Shown in pieces: positions 37,834 to 46,376 of a stretch of 64,000 nt of DNA; within the stretch, counting starts at the first letter, position 1; every line of letters begins with the position of its first letter. The position numbers and the translations under genes are program-made. Under the pieces are notes generated by a model, which was not told where the DNA came from, searched no databases, and worked only from the letters and a program-made list of their open reading frames with translations. The DNA is from Rhodospirillum sp. (GTDB taxonomy: Bacteria > Pseudomonadota > Alphaproteobacteria > Dongiales > Dongiaceae), in contig PNKY01000008.1 in assembly GCA_013822765.1 (NCBI GenBank), positions 1 to 64,000 on the forward strand, given 5' to 3'.

Positions 37834-39117
37834 ATGCTGGTTTGGATCGACGCGGCCCAGCCGGCCGCTCGGCTGCAGGTTTTCGGATTGACGGTGACGG
37901 AGCGCCACTTGCAGGCGCTGATGCGGCTGGAGCCCAAGCCGACCCAGGTCATCATCGACGTCGGCAGCAAGGACCCGGCCGAGCTCCGCATCCCCGCCCG
38001 GGTGCTGAAGGCGCTGCCGATCGTCTCCTCGCAATCCAGCGCCCCGTTCGCCGAGCGGCTGCAGGCGGCTTTGCGCCTCGCGGGCGACGCGCCGCTGCTG
38101 GTGCTGGACGGCACCACCCTCGCCGACCAGCGCCTGCATGGCCAGCTGATCCGCGCCGAGCACAACCTTGCGGTGTTTGCGCCGGACGCCAAGGAATCGG
38201 CCGCCATGCTGTTCCTGCGCATGGCCGGCTCGGTGGCAGTCCCGGAGGATGCGACCGATGTCACCGCTTTTGGTCGCGCGCTGGTGAAGGCCGGCATCGC
38301 CGATGAGCTGACCCAGGACCAGTTCAACGGTTTCATCCGCAAGCTGCGGCGCACCGTGCCGTTCTACATGTTCCGCGTCCTGGACCGCACCAAGGCGGCG
38401 GAAGTCCAGCGCTTCCTGTTCTGGTCGAACTACAAGGGCTCGACCGACATCTTCACCCGCTACGTCTATCCGCCCCTGGTCTGGCTGATGGTGCGGCCGC
38501 TGGCACGGGCGCGCATCCACCCCAACCTCGTGACGCTGGTCAGCATCGCCCTCACCTTCGGCGCGGTGCCGTTCTTCGCGAACGGCAACTGGTTGGTCGG
38601 TTTCCTGATGGCGTACGGCATGAGCGTGCTGGATTCGGTCGACGGCAAGCTGGCGCGCCTCACCTTCACCGATTCCCGCCTCGGCAATTTCCTGGACCAC
38701 GGCCTCGACATGGTCCATCCGCCGATCTGGTACGTCGCCTGGGCCTATGGTCTCGGGCTGGGTGAGCAAGGATGGAACTCGCCGCTCGGCTGGGCGACCA
38801 TCTCGATCATCGTGTTCTACGTGCTCGACCGGTTGATCCTGAAGATCTACCCGCGCTTTTTCCAGCGCGGCTTCCACACCCATTCGAAGATGGACGCGAC
38901 GGTGCGCAGCTTCATCGCGCGCCGCAACATCAACATGCCGGTGTTCCTGCTCGGCTGCATCTTCGGGCTGGCGCGCGAGGCATTCTTCCTGATCGCCGCG
39001 TGGCAGTTCGCCACCGCCGCCTATCACGGCCTGCGCACCTTCTGGATCCTGGTGGTGCAGAAAGCGCACCGCAACCCGCACGCCAAACCGGTGCATGTGG
39101 GGGCGGACCTGGACTAG
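37834..39117 (+). CDS. CDP-alcohol phosphatidyltransferase with degenerate nucleotidyltransferase-like N-domain (copy 1)
   Basis: Residues about 200-400 form the membrane CDP-alcohol phosphatidyltransferase domain with the signature D-G-x2-A-R-x8-G-x3-D-x3-D beginning at Asp270 ('DGKLARLTFTDSRLG' then 'FLDHGLD'). The N-terminal 190 residues look like a worn nucleotidyltransferase domain ('FGLTVTERHLQALMR', 'LLVLDGTTLADQRL') without the GxGTR/PK substrate loop. The junction 'SNYKGSTDIFTRYVYPPL' parallels the 'KPTDGxxSRxxNRP' joint of bifunctional inositol-phosphate cytidylyltransferase/DIPP synthases. Close paralogue of the copy at 59.9 kb. Likely adds a phospho-headgroup to a lipid; substrate unknown. 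ATG at 37834 is the start matching the paralogue. Confidence 0.88.
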   Translation: MLVWIDAAQPAARLQVFGLTVTERHLQALMRLEPKPTQVIIDVGSKDPAELRIPARVLKALPIVSSQSSAPFAERLQAALRLAGDAPLLVLDGTTLADQRLHGQLIRAEHNLAVFAPDAKESAAMLFLRMAGSVAVPEDATDVTAFGRALVKAGIADELTQDQFNGFIRKLRRTVPFYMFRVLDRTKAAEVQRFLFWSNYKGSTDIFTRYVYPPLVWLMVRPLARARIHPNLVTLVSIALTFGAVPFFANGNWLVGFLMAYGMSVLDSVDGKLARLTFTDSRLGNFLDHGLDMVHPPIWYVAWAYGLGLGEQGWNSPLGWATISIIVFYVLDRLILKIYPRFFQRGFHTHSKMDATVRSFIARRNINMPVFLLGCIFGLAREAFFLIAAWQFATAAYHGLRTFWILVVQKAHRNPHAKPVHVGADLD

Positions 39118-39125
39118 AGAGCATC

Positions 39126-39605
39126 ATGAGCGATAGCCAAAAGCCGATCGCGGTCAAAGCCGATGCGGTGCCGCCGCGCACCAGGCCGTCCAACTATCCG
39201 GAGCCGTTCTTCAGCCGCATGTTGAAGCGCGAGAAACGGCAGCTGGGCGACGTCTTCGGGCTGAAGAACTTCGGCGTGAACCTCACCCGGCTGCTGCCGG
39301 GCGGTGAATCCGCTCTGCTGCATCGCCACAGCAAGCAGGACGAGTTCATCTACATCCTGCAGGGCGAGCCGACGCTGGTGACCGAGACGACGGAGGTAAA
39401 GCTGTCGCCAGGCATGTGTGCGGGCTTCCCCGCGGCCGGGGAAGCGCATCAGCTGGTCAATCGCGGCAGCCAGGACGTGCTCTATCTCGAGGTCGGCGAC
39501 CGAACGCCGGGCGACGAGGGCAGCTATCCGAAAGACGATATCCAGGCGGTGCTCGGCGCAGACGGCAAATGGGCCTTCACCCACAAGGACGGACGGCCCT
39601 ACTGA
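39126..39605 (+). CDS. Cupin-domain protein
   Basis: This 159-residue protein is a single cupin barrel with motif 1 'LLHRHSKQDEFIYILQGEPTLV' (G..HxHx..E..) and motif 2 'PGMCAGFPAAGEAHQLVN' (G..P...H). The metal ligands are His-His-Glu and His. It follows the phosphatidyltransferase gene by 8 bp. Cupins here could be sugar epimerase/isomerase-like or dioxygenase-like; I cannot decide. Convergent with the 2OG oxygenase gene (4 bp apart). Confidence 0.85.
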   Translation: MSDSQKPIAVKADAVPPRTRPSNYPEPFFSRMLKREKRQLGDVFGLKNFGVNLTRLLPGGESALLHRHSKQDEFIYILQGEPTLVTETTEVKLSPGMCAGFPAAGEAHQLVNRGSQDVLYLEVGDRTPGDEGSYPKDDIQAVLGADGKWAFTHKDGRPY

Positions 39606-39609
39606 CGAC

Positions 39610-40464
39610 CTAGTATTTGTCTTCGCCCATCGCGAGGTCGACTTCGTTCGCGTACCAGAAGCGTTGCAGGCGCCCGATCTGCTTCGGCTCGAATGCCTTC
39701 ACCGGCAGCTCCGCGATGAAGTTGATGTAGCGGCGCGGCACGTCCGTCGTGTCGCGCGGGCTGACGCCATGAACGGCCTGTGGCGAATTGACGAAGCACA
39801 GATAAGCGTTCGCGCGGTAGGGCACGGTCTTCACCACCTCGACATCGCGGGTCAGCGCCCGGTGCTTCACGAAGCGCGGCTCGCGCCGCCAGTCGTAGAT
39901 GTCGAGATCGCCGCCATCGCTCTGGTCGCGCGGATCGCGCATGTAGTAGAGCGCGGAGAAGATCTTGTCGCACAGGTCGATATGCGCGGTCTTGACGCTG
40001 CTCTTACGCTTGACCGGCGTGTTCATGACGAACTGGCAATCGAGCCGCACCTCCGCCTCGCCGGCATAGCCGCGCGGCACCACGCGCCAATCCTCAAACG
40101 CCCGCCCGACGCGATCCTCCAGCCCGGGGAACTCGCGGCGGAAGTGGGCAGCGAACAGGCGCGTCACGTCGCGCCAGTAGTCCGCCGAGGTGTGATACTC
40201 GAAGAACTCGCGCCACAGCGGCGCGATGCGCCGGTCGGTCAGCACCTGCTTCACCGTCATGCGCACCGCCTCGTTGGAGCCGATGTCGGAGCGCTCGTTG
40301 ACGATGGTCGCCAGCGTCGGGAACTGCGCGGCCAGCTCCTGATAGAGCGGCGCGGGCACCACATCGGTCTGCGTGTAGTGCGCATAAGGCTCGGTGACGA
40401 TGTCGCTGTGCTTGACATCCGCCAGCAGCTTCGGCGTGCGCGATCCGATGACGGCGGCCAACAT
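39610..40464 (-). CDS. 2-oxoglutarate/Fe(II)-dependent oxygenase family protein
   Basis: A jelly-roll oxygenase is suggested by the facial triad H-x-D (His161, Asp163 in 'KTAHIDLCDKIFSALYYM') and distal His232 in 'QAVHGVSPRD', followed by 'RRYINFIAELP' where an Arg should bind 2-oxoglutarate. The rest ('EPYAHYTQTDVVPAPLYQELAAQFP') is typical of small-molecule hydroxylases. It may hydroxylate a lipid or glycan intermediate; inference from location. Start ATG 40464 is preferred because GGAGAG lies 4 nt upstream; ATGs at 40494 and 40506 lack one. Confidence 0.8.
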   Translation of the reverse strand: MLAAVIGSRTPKLLADVKHSDIVTEPYAHYTQTDVVPAPLYQELAAQFPTLATIVNERSDIGSNEAVRMTVKQVLTDRRIAPLWREFFEYHTSADYWRDVTRLFAAHFRREFPGLEDRVGRAFEDWRVVPRGYAGEAEVRLDCQFVMNTPVKRKSSVKTAHIDLCDKIFSALYYMRDPRDQSDGGDLDIYDWRREPRFVKHRALTRDVEVVKTVPYRANAYLCFVNSPQAVHGVSPRDTTDVPRRYINFIAELPVKAFEPKQIGRLQRFWYANEVDLAMGEDKY

Positions 40465-40599
40465 GGAACTCTCCGATGACTGAACCTGGGTCATAGACGG
40501 ATCCATGCTAGGCCCGCGCCGTGCGCGCGGCGCGCTTGCCAAACGCCGCTGCGGCGATCCGCCGCGAACGGACGGGTACGACGATCCGCCGCGACATGG

Positions 40600-41499
40600 T
40601 CACGCGGCGGCACGGGAACACAGCTCCAGCGCATCGTGCCGAACGTGGTTGGCGGACATCTCGCGCCGCACCAGCTCCTCGGTCACGGCGCCATTCTCCA
40701 GGCATTCCGCGAGCAAGGTGAAGAACAGCCGTTCCTGATTGGGATCGGGATGCGGCAGGTAGGCCTCCGACTTCGGCTTCTTCGGCGCGATCAGGTTCTT
40801 CACCTGCTTGAACACCGACTTCGGGAACGGATACTTGCTGTAGTCCTTCACGCGCACCGTGAAGTCGATCGGCAGCCCGGTCTTCCACGGCTGCGTGCGC
40901 CGGTAGGTGGTGTGCAGGATCTTGGTCGCCGGCGTCAGGCGGTCGAAATCATTCCACTCGTCCTCGAACAAGCCGACCGTCTCGGCCGGCTCATATTCCA
41001 GCTTGATCCACCTGAGATAGTCGATCTTGAATTCGAACAACTCGTTGAAGGTCCGTTCCGCGTCCCAGTGGGTCAGCTTCGCATTGTCCAGCAGCATGAC
41101 GCTGGAGGCGCGATAGGCCGGCAGTTCCTTGATGCCGGGGCGCATGCGGCACATCAGCGCCTTGCCTTGCATGTCGCGGCTGAACAGGTCCCAGATGTCG
41201 CCGACCGCGAAGCAGTCCGGATCGATCACGATCGACCGGCCCTGGTAGTTCATCAGCTTCGGCGGCACGAAGCGCAGCGGGGTAAAGGATTGCAGGTCGT
41301 CGACCTTCCAGATGCGCCGCTCCACGTCGCGCAGGAACGGCTGGCCTTCCTTGGTATGGAGCCAGGGAAAATCCTTGCCATGCAGGATCACGACCTCGAA
41401 CCGGTCGGCGTGCCGGCTGTTCCGACGCAGCGCGTGCGCGGCGACCACCGCGCCCAGATACTGCTCGTCATTGGTCTGGATGAAGACCTTGTGTTGCAT
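40600..41499 (-). CDS. Putative GT-A glycosyltransferase (GT8-like)
   Basis: The 299-residue protein begins 'KVFIQTNDEQYLGAVVAAHALRRNS', typical of GT-A glycosyltransferases, and has a DxD motif at Asp93-x-Asp95 ('SIVIDPDCFAVGDIWDLF') with 'LMCRMRP' and 'SSVMLLDN' as in GT8/DUF families. No membrane segment. It would transfer a nucleotide-sugar residue, possibly onto a sphingolipid of this locus (inference). Start: ATG 41499 follows AGGAG at 5 nt; longer frames are not needed. The downstream partner on the same strand is the 2OG oxygenase gene (135 bp later). Confidence 0.75.
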   Translation of the reverse strand: MQHKVFIQTNDEQYLGAVVAAHALRRNSRHADRFEVVILHGKDFPWLHTKEGQPFLRDVERRIWKVDDLQSFTPLRFVPPKLMNYQGRSIVIDPDCFAVGDIWDLFSRDMQGKALMCRMRPGIKELPAYRASSVMLLDNAKLTHWDAERTFNELFEFKIDYLRWIKLEYEPAETVGLFEDEWNDFDRLTPATKILHTTYRRTQPWKTGLPIDFTVRVKDYSKYPFPKSVFKQVKNLIAPKKPKSEAYLPHPDPNQERLFFTLLAECLENGAVTEELVRREMSANHVRHDALELCSRAAA

Positions 41500-41720
41500 G
41501 CGCTCCTGGCCCTGCGCCGACCACCGACTCTGGCGGCAGAATAAGAGATAACCTGAATCAACGGCAATCGGCCCCGGTAGGATGTGCCGTTTTGCCGCAA
41601 ATCTCATAGAAATTCAATCCGTTAGCCCCCTATTCGTTGACTTGGGGCCAGGGAATGCTATCAACCGGCGAACGACCGCGGTCCCGGCCTCCAGGGGGCG
41701 CCGCCAGCAGCCGAGACAGG

Positions 41721-43475
41721 ATGACCGACCCAACGCCGCACATGTCCACCCTCGCAGGTGCCATCCGCATCGTGCGCATGCATGGGTTTGCGCGTCAGGT
41801 GCCGTTGATTTTGGCCATGATGGTGACGGGTTTCCTGGAGGGCGTGGGCGTCGCGTCGGTGTTTCCGATCCTCTCCATCGTGACCAAGGGGCAGTCGGGA
41901 TCCACAGCCCTCAACGAAATGATCGAGCGGGCCCTGGCCTTTTTCCACCTTCCGGCCGACCTCGAGGTCCTTTGCCTGCTGATAGCGGCGACGATCTGGC
42001 TCAAGGCGGTGATCAGCATGATCGTGGCGCGGGCGCTGGGCCGGACCGGCGCCACCATCGGCCAGGATATCCGGCGACGGCTGCTGCAGGCCCTGGTCAA
42101 CGCCAAGTGGTCGTATTTCACGATCCAGCCGGTTGGGCGCTTCGTGGCCGCCGCAACCACCGAGGCCAATTGGGCGTCGACCGCCTTCCGCAACGCCCTG
42201 CAGGTGATCGATCAGTCGATGCGCACCGCGATCTTCTGTGGCCTCGCGCTGTTCATGGGCTGGAAGATGGCGCTGGTCGCGATCGGCATGGGCGTGTTGA
42301 TGGGCCTCTCGCTGCGCACCCTGACCCGCGCGGCGCACCTCGCCGGTCGCGAGCGGCAACGCGCCATGCGCGGGCTGGTGGTGGAGCTGAATGACGTGCT
42401 CGCCGGGTTCAAGCCGCTGAAGGCGATGCACCGGCACACCGGCCTCATCGGCGAGTTGATCAAGGACACCAAGCGCCTGCGCAAGGCCATCAACGGCCTG
42501 GTGATGACGGAGACGATGTCGCTCGGCCTGCCGGATCTGATCCAGACGTATCTGTTGGCCGCCGGCGCATTTCTGGCGGCAAGCGTGCTCGGATCGCCGA
42601 TCGACCAGGTGATTGTGGCCGGGCTGATCTCGTTCCAGCTCATGGGCACGATCGCGCGCGTGCGCCGCGCCCTCACCCAGCTTGCGCAGTCGGACGCGAC
42701 CTATTGGACGCTGCTCAATACGGTGTCGGACGTCGAGAAGGCGGGCGAGCGGTTCGAGGGCAAACGCACGCCGACCCTCGAAACCGGCTGCGAGTTGCGC
42801 AATGTCAGCTTTTCCTACGGCCGCGGGCCGGTGTTGAGCGACGTATCGCTGCAGATTCCGGCCGGCCGCATCACCACGCTGGTCGGCGAATCCGGATCGG
42901 GCAAGACCACCATCGCGGACCTGCTGCTCGGCCTGTACGGGCCGGACCATGGCACTGTGACGGTCGACGGCGTCGAGCTGCGCGATCTCGACATCACGCA
43001 ATGGCGCTCGATGATCGGCTACGTCGCGCAGGAGATCATCCTGTTCAACGATACGATCCGGGCGAATGTCAGCCTCGGCGACCAGGAGATCGGCGAGGAC
43101 CGCGTGCGCGTCGCGCTCGAGGCCGCCGGCCTTGGTCCCTTGCTGGCGGAACTGCCGGAGGGCCTTGAAACCATGATCGGCGAGCGCGGCTTCAAGCTGT
43201 CGGGCGGTCAACGCCAGCGCGTCGCGCTCGCCCGTGCCATGGTGCACGAGCCCAAGCTGCTGATCCTGGACGAAGCGACCAGCGCCCTCGATCCCGCCAC
43301 CGAGGCGGAGATCTGCGCTACGGTGGCGGCGCAGGGGGGGCGCACCACCGTCCTCGCCATCACGCATCAGCCGTCCTGGGTCGAGCGCGCGGATCGCATT
43401 TACATGGTAGTGGATGGCAAGGTCCGAGCCGTCGACCGCGCCACCCTGCAGCGCCCGGTGCGGGCCGCGACCTGA
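41721..43475 (+). CDS. MsbA-like ABC exporter (fused permease-ATPase)
   Basis: An N-terminal six-helix exporter domain (residues about 20-300) is followed by an ATPase with Walker A 'GESGSGKTT' (from Gly389), Q-loop 'GYVAQEIILFND', signature 'LSGGQRQR' and Walker B 'LLILDEATSALD', plus the switch 'AITHQ'. It acts as a dimer; substrates of this class are lipids and lipid-linked molecules. Start is uncertain: ATG 41721 chosen; ATG 41655 and 41742 are also in frame. The GNAT gene overlaps its stop (TGATG). Sits divergently from the glycosyltransferase. Confidence 0.88.
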   Translation: MTDPTPHMSTLAGAIRIVRMHGFARQVPLILAMMVTGFLEGVGVASVFPILSIVTKGQSGSTALNEMIERALAFFHLPADLEVLCLLIAATIWLKAVISMIVARALGRTGATIGQDIRRRLLQALVNAKWSYFTIQPVGRFVAAATTEANWASTAFRNALQVIDQSMRTAIFCGLALFMGWKMALVAIGMGVLMGLSLRTLTRAAHLAGRERQRAMRGLVVELNDVLAGFKPLKAMHRHTGLIGELIKDTKRLRKAINGLVMTETMSLGLPDLIQTYLLAAGAFLAASVLGSPIDQVIVAGLISFQLMGTIARVRRALTQLAQSDATYWTLLNTVSDVEKAGERFEGKRTPTLETGCELRNVSFSYGRGPVLSDVSLQIPAGRITTLVGESGSGKTTIADLLLGLYGPDHGTVTVDGVELRDLDITQWRSMIGYVAQEIILFNDTIRANVSLGDQEIGEDRVRVALEAAGLGPLLAELPEGLETMIGERGFKLSGGQRQRVALARAMVHEPKLLILDEATSALDPATEAEICATVAAQGGRTTVLAITHQPSWVERADRIYMVVDGKVRAVDRATLQRPVRAAT

Positions 43476-43948
43476 TGGTGACCGTTCGCGAGCGCACGCC
43501 GGCCGACGATGCCGTCCTCGTGCGCCTGTTCGAAGAGATGCAGGCGCACTATCAGCGGCCGTGTCCGGCGCTGGACTCGGTGCTCCAGGATCTTGCCGCG
43601 CTGCCGCCCGGCGTCACCATCCTGGTCGCAGAGGTCGACACTGTGGTCGGATTCGCCGTGTTCTCGCCGATCTATCCCGGACCTGGGCTCTCGTCCGGCC
43701 TGTTCCTCAAGGAGCTGTTCGTCAGCAGCCGCTTCCGCCACAGCGGCGTCGGAACGGCGTTGATGCGGGCGGTCGCGGCCTTCGCTCTCCGGCACGGCCA
43801 TAAGCGGGTCGACTGGACGGCCGACCGCTACAAGCCCGACCTCCACGCCTACTACCAAGGCCTCGGCGCGCTGAAGCAGGAGGACAAGGTGTTCTTCCGC
43901 CTGATGGACGACGCGCTCGACACACTCGCGAATTCGGATAGAGAGTGA
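43475..43948 (+). CDS. GNAT-family N-acetyltransferase
   Basis: This 157-residue GNAT fold has motif A 'FLKELFVSSRFRHSGVGTALMRAVAAFA' (R-x-x-G-x-G/A acetyl-CoA loop as 'RHSGVG') and motif B 'WTADRYKPDLHAYYQGLGA'. The acceptor is unknown. It is translationally coupled to the upstream ABC exporter (1-nt overlap) and converges with the second ABC exporter (4 bp apart). An amine in the exported lipid could be its target (speculative). Confidence 0.85.
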   Translation: MVTVRERTPADDAVLVRLFEEMQAHYQRPCPALDSVLQDLAALPPGVTILVAEVDTVVGFAVFSPIYPGPGLSSGLFLKELFVSSRFRHSGVGTALMRAVAAFALRHGHKRVDWTADRYKPDLHAYYQGLGALKQEDKVFFRLMDDALDTLANSDRE

Positions 43949-43952
43949 GGCG

Positions 43953-45653
43953 CTACGCCGGTTCGGTGGTGACGCGACCCTGATCCATGCGGAGGACGCG
44001 GTCGGCAGCGTCCATCCAGATCGACTGATGGGTGATGGCAAGGATGGTGCGGTTGCCGCGCAGCCCGCGCACCGCATCGCAGATCTCGCGCGCGGTCTCG
44101 CGGTCGAGGGCACTGGTCGCTTCGTCCAGGATCAGCAACTCGGGCTTGTGGATCAGCGCGCGGGCGATCGACAGGCGCTGCTTCTGGCCGCCGGAGAGCA
44201 GGTTGCCGCGCACGCCGATCACCTCGTGCAGGCCGCGCGGCAGGGCCGAGACGAAGCCCCACGCGCCCGCCAGGCGCAGGGCCTCGATCGCCTGCTCCTC
44301 GCCGATCGTCTGGTCGCCGAGCGTGATATTGTCCAGCACGGTGTCGTTGAACAGAATGTTCTCCTGCGGGATATAGCCAATCTTGCTACGCCAGCGCGCC
44401 AAGTCGATGTCCGCCAGCGGCAGGCCGTCGATCAGGACCTGGCCCGCATCCGGCTCGTGCAGGCCGACCAGAAGGTCGGCAATCGTGGTCTTGCCGGCGC
44501 CCGAGGGTCCGATCAGGGTCGCGACCTCGCCGACTGGCAGCGCGAAGTTGGCGGACGTCACGACGGTCTTGTCGCCATAGCCGAAGCTGACATCGCGAAA
44601 ATCGCATTGCTTGAGGAGATGCGCTTCCTTGCCACCGTGCAGCGCCTCCGCCTGCGCGTTCATGTCGTCGGTGAGGCGGATGATGGACCAGAACGCAACG
44701 CCATCGACCGCGACCCGCTGCATGCCACCGCGCATTGCCGAGACGCCGTTGGAGATGCGGCGCAACAGCCAGACCACGCCGATCAGTTCCACCAGTCCGA
44801 GATTGAAATAGGTGTAGCCGACATAGAAGCCGCCGATCACCATCGATCCCAGCAGCGGTTCCTGCAACGCGCGCACCGCCGCCTCGCTGTAGTACTCGCG
44901 CATCGACGCCTTTCTCAGGGCGTCGACCTGCGCCGACGCGAAGCGGCCGAGATAGGCTTGGCGGTTCATTGCACGCAGGCTCTTGATCGAGGTCAGCAGG
45001 TCGTTCACCGCGCTGGACAGCAGATGGACGCTGCGCCACTTGGCGCGACCGGCCCGGCGCGCCATCGCCACGAACCGCGCCACCGCCAGCCACAGGATTG
45101 CCGCCGCCACGATCGCGGCGACCGAGAACTCCCAGGAGATCCACAGGCAGCCGATCAGGTAGGTCACCGTCTCAGTGAGCCGCGCCGCGAAATTGCCGGA
45201 GGCGCGATAGGCCGCCTGCGCCCGCTCCGCCTCGTCGCTGAGCGCCGCCGAGAGGCGCCCGGCCGGCGTGCTGATGATGTGCGACCAGCGCGCGCGCACG
45301 ATCGCCTCGATCAGGCGCAGGCGCATGTGGGTCGACATGCGCGCGACCTCGCGGCCGACGTAGACGAGGCCGGCGCTCGACAGCGTGAATTTCAGCGTGA
45401 TGGTGATGCACAGGAACAGCAGCAGCGCGCCGAGTGTCGGCGACAGGCCGACCGTGTCCAGCAGCCGGGTGACGACCTCGGTCGCCGGCGATGGCGTGAT
45501 CCCTTCGCCGGACGCGACGCCGACGATCGGCCACAGGCTGGCGATCGACAGGTTCTCCGCCGCCACGCCCAGCAGCATGGCGAGCAGGACCAGGCACTGC
45601 CGCTTCCAGCCGGTATAGAAAAACAGCCGGAAGATTTCTCCGATCGCCTTCAT
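43953..45653 (-). CDS. Second MsbA-like ABC exporter (fused permease-ATPase)
   Basis: Six-helix domain in the N-terminal half, then an ATPase with Walker A 'GPSGAGKTT', Q-loop 'GYIPQENILFND', signature 'LSGGQKQR', Walker B 'LLILDEATSALD' and H-switch 'AITHQ'. It resembles the neighbouring exporter (shared 'SLGDQTIGE'-type segment, 'RWRSKIGYI'), so the two may act as a heterodimer or as separate flippases. The ATG at 45653 overlaps the TGA of the unknown gene upstream (ATGA). Frame extends further upstream but the additional sequence is not conserved. Confidence 0.88.
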   Translation of the reverse strand: MKAIGEIFRLFFYTGWKRQCLVLLAMLLGVAAENLSIASLWPIVGVASGEGITPSPATEVVTRLLDTVGLSPTLGALLLFLCITITLKFTLSSAGLVYVGREVARMSTHMRLRLIEAIVRARWSHIISTPAGRLSAALSDEAERAQAAYRASGNFAARLTETVTYLIGCLWISWEFSVAAIVAAAILWLAVARFVAMARRAGRAKWRSVHLLSSAVNDLLTSIKSLRAMNRQAYLGRFASAQVDALRKASMREYYSEAAVRALQEPLLGSMVIGGFYVGYTYFNLGLVELIGVVWLLRRISNGVSAMRGGMQRVAVDGVAFWSIIRLTDDMNAQAEALHGGKEAHLLKQCDFRDVSFGYGDKTVVTSANFALPVGEVATLIGPSGAGKTTIADLLVGLHEPDAGQVLIDGLPLADIDLARWRSKIGYIPQENILFNDTVLDNITLGDQTIGEEQAIEALRLAGAWGFVSALPRGLHEVIGVRGNLLSGGQKQRLSIARALIHKPELLILDEATSALDRETAREICDAVRGLRGNRTILAITHQSIWMDAADRVLRMDQGRVTTEPA

Positions 45654-46369
45654 TGCGCCGCCGTCTGACCTTCCACCGCTTGGCCTTGAGCTGGGGCCTG
45701 GAATGCGCGCAGCGATAGCGCAATGGCGGCGAGCGGTCCACCCCCGTTGCGCCGCACGGCCTGCTCCATCCAGGCGGGGTCGGCATGGGTCACCAGCCCG
45801 GTGACGGACGACAGCTTCAGGAAATGCGCGCTGGCCAGCCGGTGGGTGCCGCGCCGCATATGGACGATGCCGCCCTCCGCCGTCACTCCGAAGCAGATCT
45901 CGTCCTCGCCGCGATAGGCGTAGCCGCGCTGCTGCAGGCTGCGGAACAGCTCGAGATAGGTGAAATAGTAGTCCAGCATGCGCTGCTCGGTGTCGCACAC
46001 GATGCCGCGGGCATTCACCGGCATGCCCTCGTCCGCCGATTGCTTGAGCCAGCGATAGAGCCGGGTGGCGCGATAGTCGTCGCCATGAACGGCGAAATCC
46101 TCGACATCGCGATAGGTCGGCAGTTCCGCGATCGGCCGGAACTCGCGGGATCCCAGCTGCGGCACCAGGAAACGCCCCTTGAGCCCGTTCATGGTCCGCA
46201 TGCCGATCTTGCCCAGCACTTGGCGCGGATCGACCGCAATGCGGGCGGATGGTCCAAGTTCGGCGCGGATCACATCGCCATAGCGCCATGCCGGGTTCCA
46301 GGTCGCGGGCGCCAGCGACAACGCAGCCACCACCAGCCGCGGACGGATCGATGCTGGATCGCCGGACAA
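45650..46369 (-). CDS. Hypothetical protein with ParB-like 'RRGTHRLA' motif
   Basis: This protein of about 239 residues is of unknown function. The C-terminal half holds 'GGIVHMRRGTHRLASAHFLKL', which resembles the ParB/Srx-fold 'GNHRLAAA' helix seen in stand-alone enzymes and kinases of envelope loci. The middle has 'EDFAVHGDDYRATRLYRWLKQ' and 'EQRMLDYYFTYLELFRSLQQRGY'. No signal or membrane segment. Start is TTG 46369, a few bases after the upstream stop; GTG 46333 is an alternative. Second gene of a three-gene operon with the 659-residue protein and the ABC exporter. Confidence 0.6.
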   Translation of the reverse strand: MSGDPASIRPRLVVAALSLAPATWNPAWRYGDVIRAELGPSARIAVDPRQVLGKIGMRTMNGLKGRFLVPQLGSREFRPIAELPTYRDVEDFAVHGDDYRATRLYRWLKQSADEGMPVNARGIVCDTEQRMLDYYFTYLELFRSLQQRGYAYRGEDEICFGVTAEGGIVHMRRGTHRLASAHFLKLSSVTGLVTHADPAWMEQAVRRNGGGPLAAIALSLRAFQAPAQGQAVEGQTAAQ

Positions 46370-46376
46370 GACCGGC

